The notes: generated by a model not told the origin, from the letters alone. A stretch of DNA of 64,000 nt from Bacillus sp. A301a_S52 (GCA_024701455.1 JABXYP010000001.1:1120001-1184000); one strand, 5' to 3'; numbered from the stretch's first letter, positions 36,782 to 46,781 are shown. Program-made: numbers and translations.

Positions 36782-38413
36782 ATGATGATGGCAATACATA
36801 GAAAAAAACATCAAGCTATATCTATGGTTGTATTTCTTTTAATTTTATCAATTACTTTACTTGGTTGTACAAGTCAATCAACAGGGGATGCATCTACTTC
36901 TGATGAAAATATAAATAAGGTGACTGTAGCTTGGCCTAGAGACTTAGGGGAAATGAATCCACATGTTTATAACCCATCTCAATTATTCGCACAATCGATG
37001 ATTTATGAACCGTTAGTTAGCTATGAAGATGGAGGAGAATTAAAACCCCATTTAGCGGAGTCTTGGGACATCTCTGACGACGGAAAAGAATATGTCTTCT
37101 CATTACGTCAAGATGTTGAATTTTCTGACGGTACACAGTTTAATGCTGAAATTGTAAAAAAGAACTTTGATGCGATATTAAAAAATGTTGATATGCATGG
37201 CTGGTTAGGGTTTATCCCGAAGATCGATCAAACAGAAGTGGTGGATGAATTTACGTTTAAATTAACATTAACAGAACCCTACTATCCGACCATTCAGGAG
37301 TTAGCTGTCGTACGGCCAGTTCGATTCCTAGGAGAAGCGGGTTTTCCTGAAGATGAAGATACGTCCAAAGGTGTAGCCGAATCAGTTGGTACTGGGCCAT
37401 GGGTACTGGATGACTACAAAGAAGATGAATTTGCAACGTTTAAACGTAATGAAAACTATTGGGGTGAGATTCCAAGTGTAGAGGAAATCAAAGTGAAAGT
37501 GATTCCTGACGCTGAAACACGGGTCTTGGCTTTTGAAAAGGGAGATGTAGACCTCGTCTATGGTGAAGGGGTTATCAGTTTCGATTCGTTTATACAATTA
37601 GAATCAACAGGGTCATATGAAACGAGTATTTCTGAGCCGGTGGCTACTAGACAACTCGTTATGAATACAAATGTGGAACAGCTTTCTGATAGCCGAGTAC
37701 GTGAAGCATTACATTATGGGATTAATAAAGAAGCATTGGTTGAGGGCGTGACTTCTGGATTGGAAGAGAAGGCAGACTATATTTTATCACCAAACTTGCC
37801 TTATACTTCAAATGTGGATGTAACCACGATTGACTATAATATTGAGAAAGCAAAGCAATTACTAGATGAAGCCGGCTGGGAGCTGCCAGAAGGTAAAAAT
37901 ATTCGTGAAAAAGATGGTGAACCACTTGAATTTGACCTAATGTTTAACTCTGCTGAATCGATTCAAAAGACAATGGCAGAAGCCTTGCAGTCTGAATGGG
38001 CGGAATTAGGGGTGAAATTAAATATTGACGGCGTTGAACTAGCCACTCAAGTTGAAAGATTCGGTGAAAATGAGTTTGATATGAACTTCTATAGCAACTA
38101 TGGTGCGCCATATGATCCTCATACGTTTGTAAACATCGTAGCTACAGAAGGTTTTGGATTTAATGAAGCTATTTCAGCCTATCCTAATAAAGATGAGATA
38201 CTGCAACAAATTGAGGATGTTAAACAAACAACTGATGAAAATGAGCGTCAAGAGTTATATACATCTATTCTAGGTTCGTTACAAGAGCAAGGTGCTATTG
38301 TGCCTATTTCATATATTAGTAACGTTGCAATCTATCAAAAGAATGTGTCGAATTTTACATTCTCAGCCAATCGAGATGCACACCCATTTGAAGGTATGGC
38401 GATTGAAGAGTAA
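36782..38413 (+). CDS. NikA/CntA-type metal(-chelate) binding lipoprotein
   Basis: A 543-residue family-5 (oligopeptide/nickel) binding protein. The signal has a lipobox (LLGC). It is closely similar to E. coli NikA along its length (VAWPRDLGEMNPHVYNPSQL, SVGTGPWVL, GAPYDPHTF, PISYIS). The segment before GAPYDPH is FYSNY, where E. coli NikA has FHRTW with its nickel-liganding His; the His is replaced by Tyr, so the ligand may be another metal chelate or opine metallophore. Three ATGs (36782, 36785, 36788) compete; the latter two fit the GAGAGG site better. The operon is likely iron-repressed through the Fur box. Confidence 0.85.
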   Translation: MMMAIHRKKHQAISMVVFLLILSITLLGCTSQSTGDASTSDENINKVTVAWPRDLGEMNPHVYNPSQLFAQSMIYEPLVSYEDGGELKPHLAESWDISDDGKEYVFSLRQDVEFSDGTQFNAEIVKKNFDAILKNVDMHGWLGFIPKIDQTEVVDEFTFKLTLTEPYYPTIQELAVVRPVRFLGEAGFPEDEDTSKGVAESVGTGPWVLDDYKEDEFATFKRNENYWGEIPSVEEIKVKVIPDAETRVLAFEKGDVDLVYGEGVISFDSFIQLESTGSYETSISEPVATRQLVMNTNVEQLSDSRVREALHYGINKEALVEGVTSGLEEKADYILSPNLPYTSNVDVTTIDYNIEKAKQLLDEAGWELPEGKNIREKDGEPLEFDLMFNSAESIQKTMAEALQSEWAELGVKLNIDGVELATQVERFGENEFDMNFYSNYGAPYDPHTFVNIVATEGFGFNEAISAYPNKDEILQQIEDVKQTTDENERQELYTSILGSLQEQGAIVPISYISNVAIYQKNVSNFTFSANRDAHPFEGMAIEE

Positions 38414-38430
38414 GGGACAGGAGATTTTTT

Positions 38431-39375
38431 ATGGGCAATTACATTGTGAAACGAATGATGACAATCATTCCAATCTTTCTTTTCGCTACTTTATTAACAT
38501 TTGGAATGATTCATTTATCACCAGTGGATCCAGCAGAAGCCTACTTAACTGCTGCACATATTCAACCAACAGATGAGATATTGGCCCAAAAAAGACAAGA
38601 GTTTGGTTTAGACCAACCTCTTCTTGTACAGTATGTGAATTCCGTTATTCAGATATCCAAGCTTGACTTTGGCGTATCTTATGTAACGAATAAACCTGTA
38701 TGGGAAGAGGTATCTTCTCGCATACCAGCAACGATCCAGTTAACTGTAGGAAGCCTTATCATTGCGATCCTAGTTAGTGTCCCGATTGGCTTTTTAGCTG
38801 GACTAAAGAAAAACAGTGGAATCGACCATTTTAGTCGATTTCTTTCCTTTTTTGGTGCCTCTATACCTTCCTTCTGGTTTGGCTATTTATTAATTTTTTT
38901 CTTTTCTGTAAGATTGGACCTTTTTCCGGTAGAAGGAATAGGGACATGGAAGCATCTCGTTTTACCATCTTTAACCTTGGCGTTACCTTTAATTGCTTTA
39001 TATACGCGCCTACTACGAGCAAGCGTACTCGAAAATTTACAAGAACCCTATGTCCTTTATGCCCGTGCGAGAGGACTACATGAAAAAGTCATAATGGGGA
39101 AATATCTCTTAAGAGTGGCCATTTCTCCTATGGTTACAGGACTAGGGATGAATTTAGGAATAGTGATGACGGGGGCTATCATTGTAGAAGCAGTCTTTTC
39201 ATGGCCAGGATTTGGGCGGTATTTTATTGAGGCTATTTTTAACCGTGATGTGCCAGTTATTCAATGCTATGTCTTATTATCAGCAGGTTTGTTCCTTATC
39301 AGCAATTTAGTTGTTGATCTTATCCAAATGTATATTGACCCACGTATTTCAAGAAAAGGAAGGCAACTACGATGA
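38431..39375 (+). CDS. NikB-like ABC permease
   Basis: A 314-residue inner-membrane permease with six helices and the BPD transport signature at GLHEKVIMGKYLLRVAISP. It pairs with the next permease to form the channel of the metal-chelate importer. It is 17 nt after the binding-protein gene and overlaps the next by 4 nt (ATGA). Confidence 0.9.
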   Translation: MGNYIVKRMMTIIPIFLFATLLTFGMIHLSPVDPAEAYLTAAHIQPTDEILAQKRQEFGLDQPLLVQYVNSVIQISKLDFGVSYVTNKPVWEEVSSRIPATIQLTVGSLIIAILVSVPIGFLAGLKKNSGIDHFSRFLSFFGASIPSFWFGYLLIFFFSVRLDLFPVEGIGTWKHLVLPSLTLALPLIALYTRLLRASVLENLQEPYVLYARARGLHEKVIMGKYLLRVAISPMVTGLGMNLGIVMTGAIIVEAVFSWPGFGRYFIEAIFNRDVPVIQCYVLLSAGLFLISNLVVDLIQMYIDPRISRKGRQLR

Positions 39376-40202
39376 TTGCAAGGGCTCGTGCCATAGTAAA
39401 AAGTCAAAAAGTAATCGTTTTTAGTTCATTAATATTGCTCGTACTATTCTTTATCATGATCTTTGCTCCGTGGCTTGCACCCCATGATCCTACTACTGTT
39501 AATCTGGTTCATAAACTTCAGCCACCTTCTCTAGATTATCCATTAGGAACAGACCATTTAGGAAGATGTACATTATCACGTATTCTATATGGTGCAAGAG
39601 TATCACTCGGTTTTGCTACATTAATTTTTCTTTCTGCTTTAGGTATCGGTTTGATCATTGGACTTATTGCGGGTTTTAAAGGTGGTTGGATCGATCAGGT
39701 GTTAATGAGATTTGCTGATGGTGTAATGGCATTCCCAAGTCTGTTGCTTGTGCTTGGGTTAGTTGGTATATGGGGTGCTGGACTTAGACAAGTCGTATTA
39801 GCGTTAATTTTTGTACAGTGGGTCTATTATGCCAGGATAATCCGTGGCGTTGTACTAAGCTTGAAAGAACAGAACTATATCACCGCTGCTAAAATAACGG
39901 GTTCTTCACAATGGAAGATTATGACGAAACATATCATTCCTAATGTCCTTCCACCACTAGCAGTAATGGGAACATTAGAGATGGGGTGGGCAATCATGCA
40001 TTTATCTTCCATGTCTTTTTTAGGGTTAGGCGTGCAGCCCCCTACACCAGAGTGGGGAGCGATGATTCACGAAGGAAAGTCTTATATTAGGACACATCCC
40101 TCATTGATGATTTATCCAGGTTTAATGATTATGTTAGTTGTCGTTACCTTTAATTTATTAGGTGAATCACTATCTGAACGTTTTGGGATTAAACGGCGAT
40201 AA
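39372..40202 (+). CDS. NikC-like ABC permease
   Basis: A 276-residue permease, second of the heterodimer. Landmarks are the N-terminal LGTDHLGRCTLSRILYGAR typical of DppC/NikC and the EAA-like loop KITGSSQWKIMTKHIIPNVL. Translationally coupled to the previous gene. Confidence 0.9.
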   Translation: MIARARAIVKSQKVIVFSSLILLVLFFIMIFAPWLAPHDPTTVNLVHKLQPPSLDYPLGTDHLGRCTLSRILYGARVSLGFATLIFLSALGIGLIIGLIAGFKGGWIDQVLMRFADGVMAFPSLLLVLGLVGIWGAGLRQVVLALIFVQWVYYARIIRGVVLSLKEQNYITAAKITGSSQWKIMTKHIIPNVLPPLAVMGTLEMGWAIMHLSSMSFLGLGVQPPTPEWGAMIHEGKSYIRTHPSLMIYPGLMIMLVVVTFNLLGESLSERFGIKRR

Positions 40203-40220
40203 TAAAGGACTGAGAGTATA

Positions 40221-41027
40221 ATGGAAGAAAAATACCAAAGTATTTTACGAGTCAAAGACTTATCGGTGCAAGTGAAAACAAAAGACTGTATGGTACCGCT
40301 TGTTCAAAACGTTCATTTTGAAATTGATCAAGGGAAGGTACTTGGACTTGTTGGGGAAAGTGGCAGTGGAAAAACGGTCACAAGTATGGCAATTTTACAA
40401 TTACTAGATCGGGACAATGTTGATATACAAGGGAGTATGACACTAAAAGGGAAAGAATTAAATGGTCTGAATAATATGCGGGAGATTCGTGGTAAGGATA
40501 TTGCCTTTATTACGCAAAACCCGATGAATGCTTTTACCCCTGTTTTCACAGTTGGTCAACAGTTTGTTGAAACGATTAGAGCGCATAACTATTCATTAAC
40601 TAAGAAGGAAGCTAAGGAACTAGCCATTGACGTGATGCGCGATGTCAACTTACCCGATCCTGCAAAAATATTAAAGAACTATCCTTTTCAATTGAGTGGG
40701 GGGATGCTTCAACGTGTCATGATTGCGATGGCTGCTTGTTTACATCCCACTGTTATTATTGCTGATGAACCTACAACTGCTCTGGACCTTCATAATCAAT
40801 TATTAGTCCTTCGACTTTTAGATAAAATTCGTTCCGAATATGGTACTTCTATTTTACTTATTTCTCATGACCTTGGCGTAATTGCAGAAATGGCGGATGA
40901 TGTGGCCGTGATGAAGCAGGGAAAAATTGTAGAAAAGACAAATGTGTTTGATTTATTTGACCACCCACAACATGAATACACTAAAAAGTTGTTAAAAACA
41001 AGGCCTACCTTACAGGTTCAACGATAG
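40221..41027 (+). CDS. NikD-like ABC ATPase
   Basis: A 268-residue ATPase energising the importer. Walker A is GESGSGKTVTS, the ABC signature is LSGGMLQRV, Walker B is VIIADEPTT, and the switch His is in LLISHDLG. It lies 18 nt downstream of the permease gene. Confidence 0.92.
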   Translation: MEEKYQSILRVKDLSVQVKTKDCMVPLVQNVHFEIDQGKVLGLVGESGSGKTVTSMAILQLLDRDNVDIQGSMTLKGKELNGLNNMREIRGKDIAFITQNPMNAFTPVFTVGQQFVETIRAHNYSLTKKEAKELAIDVMRDVNLPDPAKILKNYPFQLSGGMLQRVMIAMAACLHPTVIIADEPTTALDLHNQLLVLRLLDKIRSEYGTSILLISHDLGVIAEMADDVAVMKQGKIVEKTNVFDLFDHPQHEYTKKLLKTRPTLQVQR

Positions 41028-41076
41028 ACTAGCACCGTATAGAGAATGAGATTTTATTTTATAAGGGATGAGAACA

Positions 41077-41886
41077 ATGAGCTTATTAGAAGTAAAAGAA
41101 GTCTATCACAGCTATCAACCTAAGAGGTTTTTAATAAGGAAAGGTCAATCAAATCGTGTACTTAATGATATTTCACTTTCCATTGAACAAGGGACATGTT
41201 TAGGGTTGCTTGGTGCAAGTGGGGCTGGTAAAAGCACATTAGGGAAAGTTATTCTTGGTATACAGCGTCCTCAGCAAGGACAGGTCTTGTTCCAGGGACA
41301 TGATATTTATCAGACAGATAAGCATACCCAGCGAAAACTGCGCCGTGATTTACAAGTTGTGTTTCAGGATTCATATTCATCTTTTAATCCTCGTATGACC
41401 GCTGAACATATCATTCGTGAACCATTAGATAATTATGAAAAACTATCTGTAAGTGAAACCAAAAGAACGGTTATTTGGCTGTTGGAAAAAGTCGGTTTAA
41501 ACGAAGATGACCTAAAGAAATACCCTTATCAATTCAGTGGCGGTCAATTACAAAGGATAAATATTGCTAGAGCCATCGCGCTTAAACCAAAGTTAATTGT
41601 ACTAGACGAATCAGTGAGTAGTTTAGATATGGTGACACAAACCCTCATCTTAGAATTGTTACGTGACTTAAAGGATGATTTCGGCTTATCTTATTTGTTC
41701 ATTACCCATGATATTAAAGCTGCTTTTTACATTTCAGATAAGCTGGCGGTATTGGAAAAGGGGACACTCATTGCGCATTACGAGTCAAAAGATCAATTTT
41801 TCAAATCCACCCATCCTGCTGTAAAACAAATGAGAAATGCGATGCTTGCTGAACATCCGCGAGATCGTTCAGTTACTCGAACGTAG
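41077..41886 (+). CDS. NikE-like ABC ATPase
   Basis: A 269-residue second ATPase. Walker A is GASGAGKSTLG, the signature is FSGGQLQRINIARA, Walker B is LIVLDESVSSLD, and the switch is YLFITHD. Start chosen 9 nt after AAGGG; an ATG at 41068 is too close. It closes a five-gene nikABCDE-order operon. Confidence 0.92.
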   Translation: MSLLEVKEVYHSYQPKRFLIRKGQSNRVLNDISLSIEQGTCLGLLGASGAGKSTLGKVILGIQRPQQGQVLFQGHDIYQTDKHTQRKLRRDLQVVFQDSYSSFNPRMTAEHIIREPLDNYEKLSVSETKRTVIWLLEKVGLNEDDLKKYPYQFSGGQLQRINIARAIALKPKLIVLDESVSSLDMVTQTLILELLRDLKDDFGLSYLFITHDIKAAFYISDKLAVLEKGTLIAHYESKDQFFKSTHPAVKQMRNAMLAEHPRDRSVTRT

Positions 41887-42459
41887 AGTAAAATAAACTG
41901 AAGAACATGCTAATTTGTATTATCCCAATCAATAGATTTTACATTTTAGTTTATTCAACGCCATCCCTCAGAATTTCTTGCAAATGATCGTTAGCGAAGT
42001 ATAAGAGGGAAGAATGGACGTTAAACGACAACAGGTTTCACTATAATTGTTTTTTAATTGAATTGGATGTCATCATTCAAAATAAGGTATCAACATTCCA
42101 ATATTGCCTGGGCACCTTCACTTCAGACAGACGCTTTCCCGAGGTTGGTGGATGGCATATCAACACCTCTTATCACGGATTCAAGTTTTTATTTAATTTA
42201 CCGACAAAGGGCAGAAAAAACGTCAGGTAACAAAATATGATATTATCTCGACCTCCAAATGCTTTAGTAACAGTCTACGTTTTTTCTTAATCTTGCACCT
42301 TACTTCAACATAAATGGCCAGAAGCCTTGTGACTCTCACTTTTAAAGTTATTCAGCAGTATCTAACTAACAATGCTAATTTTCACTTAGTGACGAGTGAT
42401 TTAAAGGGAACCCATGTTTATGATACATTCAGGTATTTTCTGCTTTGTATTAGGATATA
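41887..42459. other. Gene-poor stretch after the nik-like operon
   Basis: I see no gene. Around 42105-42165, TTCACTTCAGACAGACGC followed by TTTCCCGAGG resembles, weakly, a GC-richer intergenic repeat common in Bacillus genomes. No copy of this window's own repeat family is present. Confidence 0.35.
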
Positions 42460-44874
42460 TCATTTTGAAAGTTTGTTAATTTCTATATTTGGTTTTAATA
42501 TGTCATTAACTTTTTCAACCACCATATCTTCTTCGACTTCGAATATAACCGTTTCATAAATATTTTCGGATGAAGCGCCTACCTTTATTTGATATGACCC
42601 TTTTTCGACCACCCAAGCAGATCTTTCTTCATCAAAAGATGCTAGGTCTTTAAGGCCAAGTTGAAACTTTAATGTGTCTTTTTCTTTAGGTTTTAATTGT
42701 TTTGTTTTCCCGAAAGCTTTCAATTCTATTGCTGGCTTTTCTAGTTTATTATCAGGAGCAGAGAGATAAATTTGTACCACTTCTTTACCAGAAATATCTC
42801 CACTATTTTCAACTGTGACAGAAACCTTTACTTCATCTTTGGATTTTTTAACTTTTACTTTAGGAAAATGAAAAGTTGTGTAAGATAATCCATAACCAAA
42901 TTCGTAGGCTGGCTCAATATCAAAGGTTGTAAAATAACGATATCCCATAAATATATCTTCTTCATAGACCACTTTCTCTGGGTTTTCCTCAGGAGTACCT
43001 GGGAAATTTTTAGCTGATGGTACGTCGTTGTATGCCATAGGGAATGTGGTAGGAAGTTTCCCTGAAGGATTTACTAAACCAGATATTACATCAGCAACGG
43101 CAAAACCTGCTTCTTGTCCTGGTTGCCATGCTAATAGGATAGCATCGGGTTTATCTCGCCAACTGGCTACCTCAATAGGTCCGCCAATATTAAGGATAAC
43201 AATCACTTTTTTTCCTGAAGCGTGATATTCATTAGTTACGTTAGTAATCATATCTTGTTCACGATCAGTTAAAAGAAAATCACCTTTTTCATTCTTTCTG
43301 TCTTCAAATTCACCTGATATTCTGCCGATTACGACAACTCCAACATCTGTTTCTTTTACGGTGTTATTAATTTCTTTTGCTTTAAGAGGTTTTTCAGGGA
43401 TTGTTGGGATCTCTAGTCCAAATTCACTTCCTAAAATGCTAGGTTTAATTTTATATTCTTCCTGATGCCTTAATGTTGTTATATAACTTTTATAGCTTTG
43501 AAGAAGATCGTTATTCAGGGTAAATCCCCGATTTTTTAACCCATCGGCTATCGCTATTGTATATGGTGCATTAACATACCCGCTACCTGTCCCACCTCTA
43601 ATTGTTTCAATTTGTGTATTACCAAATAAACCTATTTTTGCATTTTCATCTAACGGTAAAGTCTTATGTATATTTTTTAGTAAGACCATACCTTCACTAC
43701 CAGCTTGACGTGATATTTCGGCATTTTTTTGCAGATTCGGATTATCTGAATGTTGATATCTTTTAAAACTAGGAGTTTTAACTAGTATATTTAGAATTTT
43801 CCTTATGTTCCGATCCAATATACTTTCATCAAGTGTCCCATTTTTTACAGCATTCATTATCTCTGTAATATGATCTCGATCCAATATTTTTTCATCAATA
43901 GTACTATTTTTTAGAGCATTCATAAACTCTGTAAGAGTTATTGAATCACCAGGCATGATTAAATCATTTCCAGCAATCATTTGCGCTATAGGATCTGTAC
44001 CTGCAAACCAGTCAGTCATAACAAACCCTTTAAAATCCCAATCGTCTCTTAATACTGTTGTCAAAAGTTCCTTATTTTCAGAGGCATGAGTACTATTTAC
44101 TTTATTGTAAGCACTCATCACCGCCCACGGATTAGCTTCTTTAATAGCTATTTCAAATCCCTTTAAATACAATTCTCTTAAAGCTCTTTGTGATACGATT
44201 GTATCGATATCCGTCCGATTAGTTTCTTGGTTATTAGCTACAAAATGTTTAATTGTTGCGCCAACATCGTTTGATTGAACCCCGTTGATATAGGAAACTG
44301 CCATCTTACCTGTTAATAAAGGATCTTCCGAAAAGTATTCAAAATTTCTCCCGCCTAATGGATTGCGGTGAAGATTTAATGCAGGTGCCAATAAAATATC
44401 TAACCCATATTCTTTTACTTCATTCCCAATAGCCTTTCCAACTTTAGTGACTAAATTCTTATTCCAAGTTGATGCTAGTGAAGTCTCGATTGGAAAGGCT
44501 GTTGCATAATATGTATGAGGATCGCCTTCTCTAAATGGGCTTATTCTAAGTCCTGCTGGACCATCGGCAAAAAATAATGGTGGTATACCTAATCTCTCGA
44601 TCCCATGTGTGACTCCAACAGCACCTGCAATTTCTGCTTTTGGATTTCCGAACGTGCCTGGGAACCCCCTGCCAACAACCATTTTTGCTTTTTCTTCCAA
44701 CGTCATTTCATTAATTACTTTTTCGATTGATTTTTCATTCGTTAATTTTGGTGGCTCTGAGGTGTCAATTTGATTACTTGTTGCTGCAAAAACAGAGATA
44801 TTTCCTGCCCACCCACATAAGAAAAATAAAATAATAATTAATATTAAAATAGCTTTCTTTTTTCCATATAACAT
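42460..44874 (-). CDS. Secreted GH3 beta-glycosidase
   Basis: An 804-residue family 3 glycoside hydrolase (beta-glucosidase/xylosidase type). A signal peptide covers residues 1-31. The TIM-barrel domain holds nucleophile Asp in FVMTDWFAGTDP and the KHFVANNQE substrate segment. The alpha/beta sandwich and a C-terminal fibronectin-III-like domain (AYEFGYGLSYTTF onward) follow. It contains a tandem 22-residue internal duplication at 43811-43942. The ATG follows AAGGAGATG. With the GH10 xylanase nearby it suggests hemicellulose use; exact substrate unknown. Confidence 0.9.
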   Translation of the reverse strand: MLYGKKKAILILIIILFFLCGWAGNISVFAATSNQIDTSEPPKLTNEKSIEKVINEMTLEEKAKMVVGRGFPGTFGNPKAEIAGAVGVTHGIERLGIPPLFFADGPAGLRISPFREGDPHTYYATAFPIETSLASTWNKNLVTKVGKAIGNEVKEYGLDILLAPALNLHRNPLGGRNFEYFSEDPLLTGKMAVSYINGVQSNDVGATIKHFVANNQETNRTDIDTIVSQRALRELYLKGFEIAIKEANPWAVMSAYNKVNSTHASENKELLTTVLRDDWDFKGFVMTDWFAGTDPIAQMIAGNDLIMPGDSITLTEFMNALKNSTIDEKILDRDHITEIMNAVKNGTLDESILDRNIRKILNILVKTPSFKRYQHSDNPNLQKNAEISRQAGSEGMVLLKNIHKTLPLDENAKIGLFGNTQIETIRGGTGSGYVNAPYTIAIADGLKNRGFTLNNDLLQSYKSYITTLRHQEEYKIKPSILGSEFGLEIPTIPEKPLKAKEINNTVKETDVGVVVIGRISGEFEDRKNEKGDFLLTDREQDMITNVTNEYHASGKKVIVILNIGGPIEVASWRDKPDAILLAWQPGQEAGFAVADVISGLVNPSGKLPTTFPMAYNDVPSAKNFPGTPEENPEKVVYEEDIFMGYRYFTTFDIEPAYEFGYGLSYTTFHFPKVKVKKSKDEVKVSVTVENSGDISGKEVVQIYLSAPDNKLEKPAIELKAFGKTKQLKPKEKDTLKFQLGLKDLASFDEERSAWVVEKGSYQIKVGASSENIYETVIFEVEEDMVVEKVNDILKPNIEINKLSK
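43811..43942 (-). repeat. 66-bp in-frame tandem duplication inside the GH3 gene
   Basis: Two adjacent 66-bp units start with CGATCCAATAT on the + strand. The protein shows TEFMNALKNSTIDEKILDRD followed by TEIMNAVKNGTLDESILDRN. The units have diverged at about a quarter of positions, so the duplication is not recent. Confidence 0.85.
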
Positions 44875-45079
44875 ACTATTTCATCTCCTTGTTTAATAAG
44901 AAAACTGAATAAATCATTTATCTACCAAAAAAATGCATTCCGAGTAAACTAAATTATTCGTGATAGAAAATCATTCCTATTTTTTTAAAAAGTAATATTC
45001 CACAACCACTAGGTAATTATCCATAATTAAATTTGCAAAATAAAAAGGTTGAATATTTAGAGCAGATAAAATCTATATA

Positions 45080-45158
45080 AGCAGGGAATAACGGAGGCTA
45101 AACCTTCAATCAGTGGGAGAAGTACGATAACACCTACTAATTGAAGGTTCGTTTTTAT
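45080..45158 (+). repeat. Dispersed structured repeat, copy H (3' part)
   Basis: This 5'-truncated copy keeps GGGAATAACGGAGGCTAA, the stem TTCAATCAGTGGG / CCTACTAATTGAA and the GAAGGTTCGTTTTTAT end. It stops 13 bp before the Zur box of the downstream operon. The stretch 44875-45079 has no gene. Confidence 0.82.
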
Positions 45159-45170
45159 TTCAAACAACAT

Positions 45171-45235
45171 AAATCGTAATAGTTACTATTTACATTTTAG
45201 GCAAAACGTTATATAATCCGTAATCATTGTGATTT
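45171..45235 (+). promoter_or_regulatory. Sigma-A promoter flanked by two Zur boxes
   Basis: A promoter TTTACA (45189-45194) N17 TATAAT (45212-45217) is overlapped at the -35 by AAATCGTAAT-A-GTTACTATTT (18 of 20 matches to the B. subtilis Zur consensus AAATCGTAAT-N-ATTACGATTT). The -10 is overlapped by a second box at 45215-45235 (16 of 20 matches). Zinc-bound Zur would block both elements. Confidence 0.85.
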
Positions 45236-45279
45236 AAAAGGTGCATGATATCTACTTTGCCTTAAGGGAAGATACGACA

Positions 45280-45570
45280 TTAGCTTCGTAAAATAGGTTT
45301 GACGGGGAGAGATTTACTTCCTGTAATTACAGGTGTGGTTGTAACGCCGTGGCAGTTGTACTCGAACGTCATGCCTGTCGATGATCTCATTTGGTTCGGA
45401 AAATTTTTATTCTAGTTTACTTGGCTTCGACTTTATCCGCGTGTCTTGTGATGTTATTGACGATTAGTAGAGAGCTTATCTTGAAGGCGTCATTGTTGAT
45501 TGTATGGAAGCAGATGCTGACAAGTGTAGTAAGTACAGCTGTTGTTGCACTCGGGTTATATTTCTTATGA
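45280..45570 (+). pseudogene. FeoB-like membrane-domain relic
   Basis: Fragments in two frames read IGLTGRDLLPVITG then, after a frameshift, GCNAVAVVLERHACR. The last stretch is LLTISRELILKASLLIVWKQ and TSVVSTAVVALGLYFL to the TGA at 45568. The first two match the FeoB-type signature (GRDLLPVITGFGCN.VAV...RAC). The GTPase part and most helices are gone. It was the first gene of the Zur-controlled operon, 20 nt before cobW. Confidence 0.6.
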
Positions 45571-45590
45571 CAAAAAAGGAGGAGTAACAA

Positions 45591-46781
45591 ATGAAAAGGA
45601 TACCTGTTACAGTACTGAGTGGTTATTTAGGTTCTGGGAAGACAACATTATTGAATCATCTCTTACATAACCGAGATGGCTTGAAGGTAGCGGTCATTGT
45701 CAATGACATGAGTGAAGTCAACATTGATAGTGAGTTAGTTCAATCGCAAGGTGGTTTTTCACGTACAGAAGAAAAGTTAGTCGAGATGTCTAATGGTTGT
45801 ATTTGTTGTACATTGCGAGAAGATTTATTAGTAGAGGTTGAAAATCTCGTGAGGAAAGGCGATGTGGATTATATTTTGATTGAATCGTCAGGAATTAGCG
45901 AGCCTGTTCCTGTTGCACAAACTTTTTCTTATATTGATGAAACGATGGGGATTGATTTAACAACATACTGTCGCTTGGATACGATGGTTACGGTTGTGGA
46001 TGCCAATCGCTTCTGGCATGATTTTGGCTCTGGAGACAGCTTACTTAGCAGAAAACAGGCAGTTGGGGAGGAAGATACTCGAAATATTGCCGATTTGTTA
46101 ATTGACCAAATTGAATTTTGTAATGTTCTTGTTTTGAATAAAACAGATTTGGTGAAAGAGGAGGATTTACAAAAGTTGGAGCAAGTTATTCGTAAGCTAC
46201 AACCTGAAGCCAAAATCATTCGTGCGCAGTACAGCAAGATAGAGCCAAACAAGATATTAAATACTCAATTGTTTGACTTTGAAAAAGCTAGTGAATCAGC
46301 TGGATGGTTGAAGGAGCTCAATCAGGGGATAGAAAATCATACACCAGAAACAGAGGAATATGGCATTGGTTCGTTTGTATACACGTCAAGGTTACCATTC
46401 CATACCGAGCGTTTGATGAGTTGGTATCAAGGTTTACCGAAAGAGGTTGTTCGGGTAAAAGGTGTCATGTGGTGTGCGACACACCATGATACAGCTTTAT
46501 TACTTTCACAAGCCGGTCCTTCTGTGCAGGTTGAACCATTAGCCTATTGGGTAGCATCACTACCAATGGAGCAGAGAAAGGACATATTAAGGCATAACCC
46601 GGAAGTCCAAGACTCATGGGATCCTGAATACGGTGATCGCCATACAAAGCTTGTGTTCATTGGCATGGATTTAGATGTTGAACAAATAACTAGCGACTTG
46701 GAACATTGTTTATTGAGTGAAGCTGAAATGAGCGAAGATTGGTCACAATTGAAAAATCCATTTAATTGGCGAATTTCATAA
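45591..46781 (+). CDS. COG0523 GTPase, CobW/YciC-type zinc metallochaperone
   Basis: A 396-residue G3E GTPase. The P-loop is LSGYLGSGKTTLLNH, the metal-binding CxCC motif is NGCICCTLRED, the NKTD guanine motif is LVLNKTDLV, and the C-terminal CobW_C domain begins near FVYTSRLPFH. Zur-controlled members (B. subtilis YciC/ZagA, ZigA) deliver zinc to client proteins during starvation. Control by the Zur promoter upstream and pairing with dcd support that role. Start after AAAGGAGGAG. Confidence 0.92.
   Translation: MKRIPVTVLSGYLGSGKTTLLNHLLHNRDGLKVAVIVNDMSEVNIDSELVQSQGGFSRTEEKLVEMSNGCICCTLREDLLVEVENLVRKGDVDYILIESSGISEPVPVAQTFSYIDETMGIDLTTYCRLDTMVTVVDANRFWHDFGSGDSLLSRKQAVGEEDTRNIADLLIDQIEFCNVLVLNKTDLVKEEDLQKLEQVIRKLQPEAKIIRAQYSKIEPNKILNTQLFDFEKASESAGWLKELNQGIENHTPETEEYGIGSFVYTSRLPFHTERLMSWYQGLPKEVVRVKGVMWCATHHDTALLLSQAGPSVQVEPLAYWVASLPMEQRKDILRHNPEVQDSWDPEYGDRHTKLVFIGMDLDVEQITSDLEHCLLSEAEMSEDWSQLKNPFNWRIS

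Noticed and set aside
41960..42050. Possible twelfth copy of the dispersed repeat
   Set aside because: CCCTC...GAGGG and a GACGTTAAACGAC string are suggestive, but the order of landmarks and the GAAGGTTCG end are missing.
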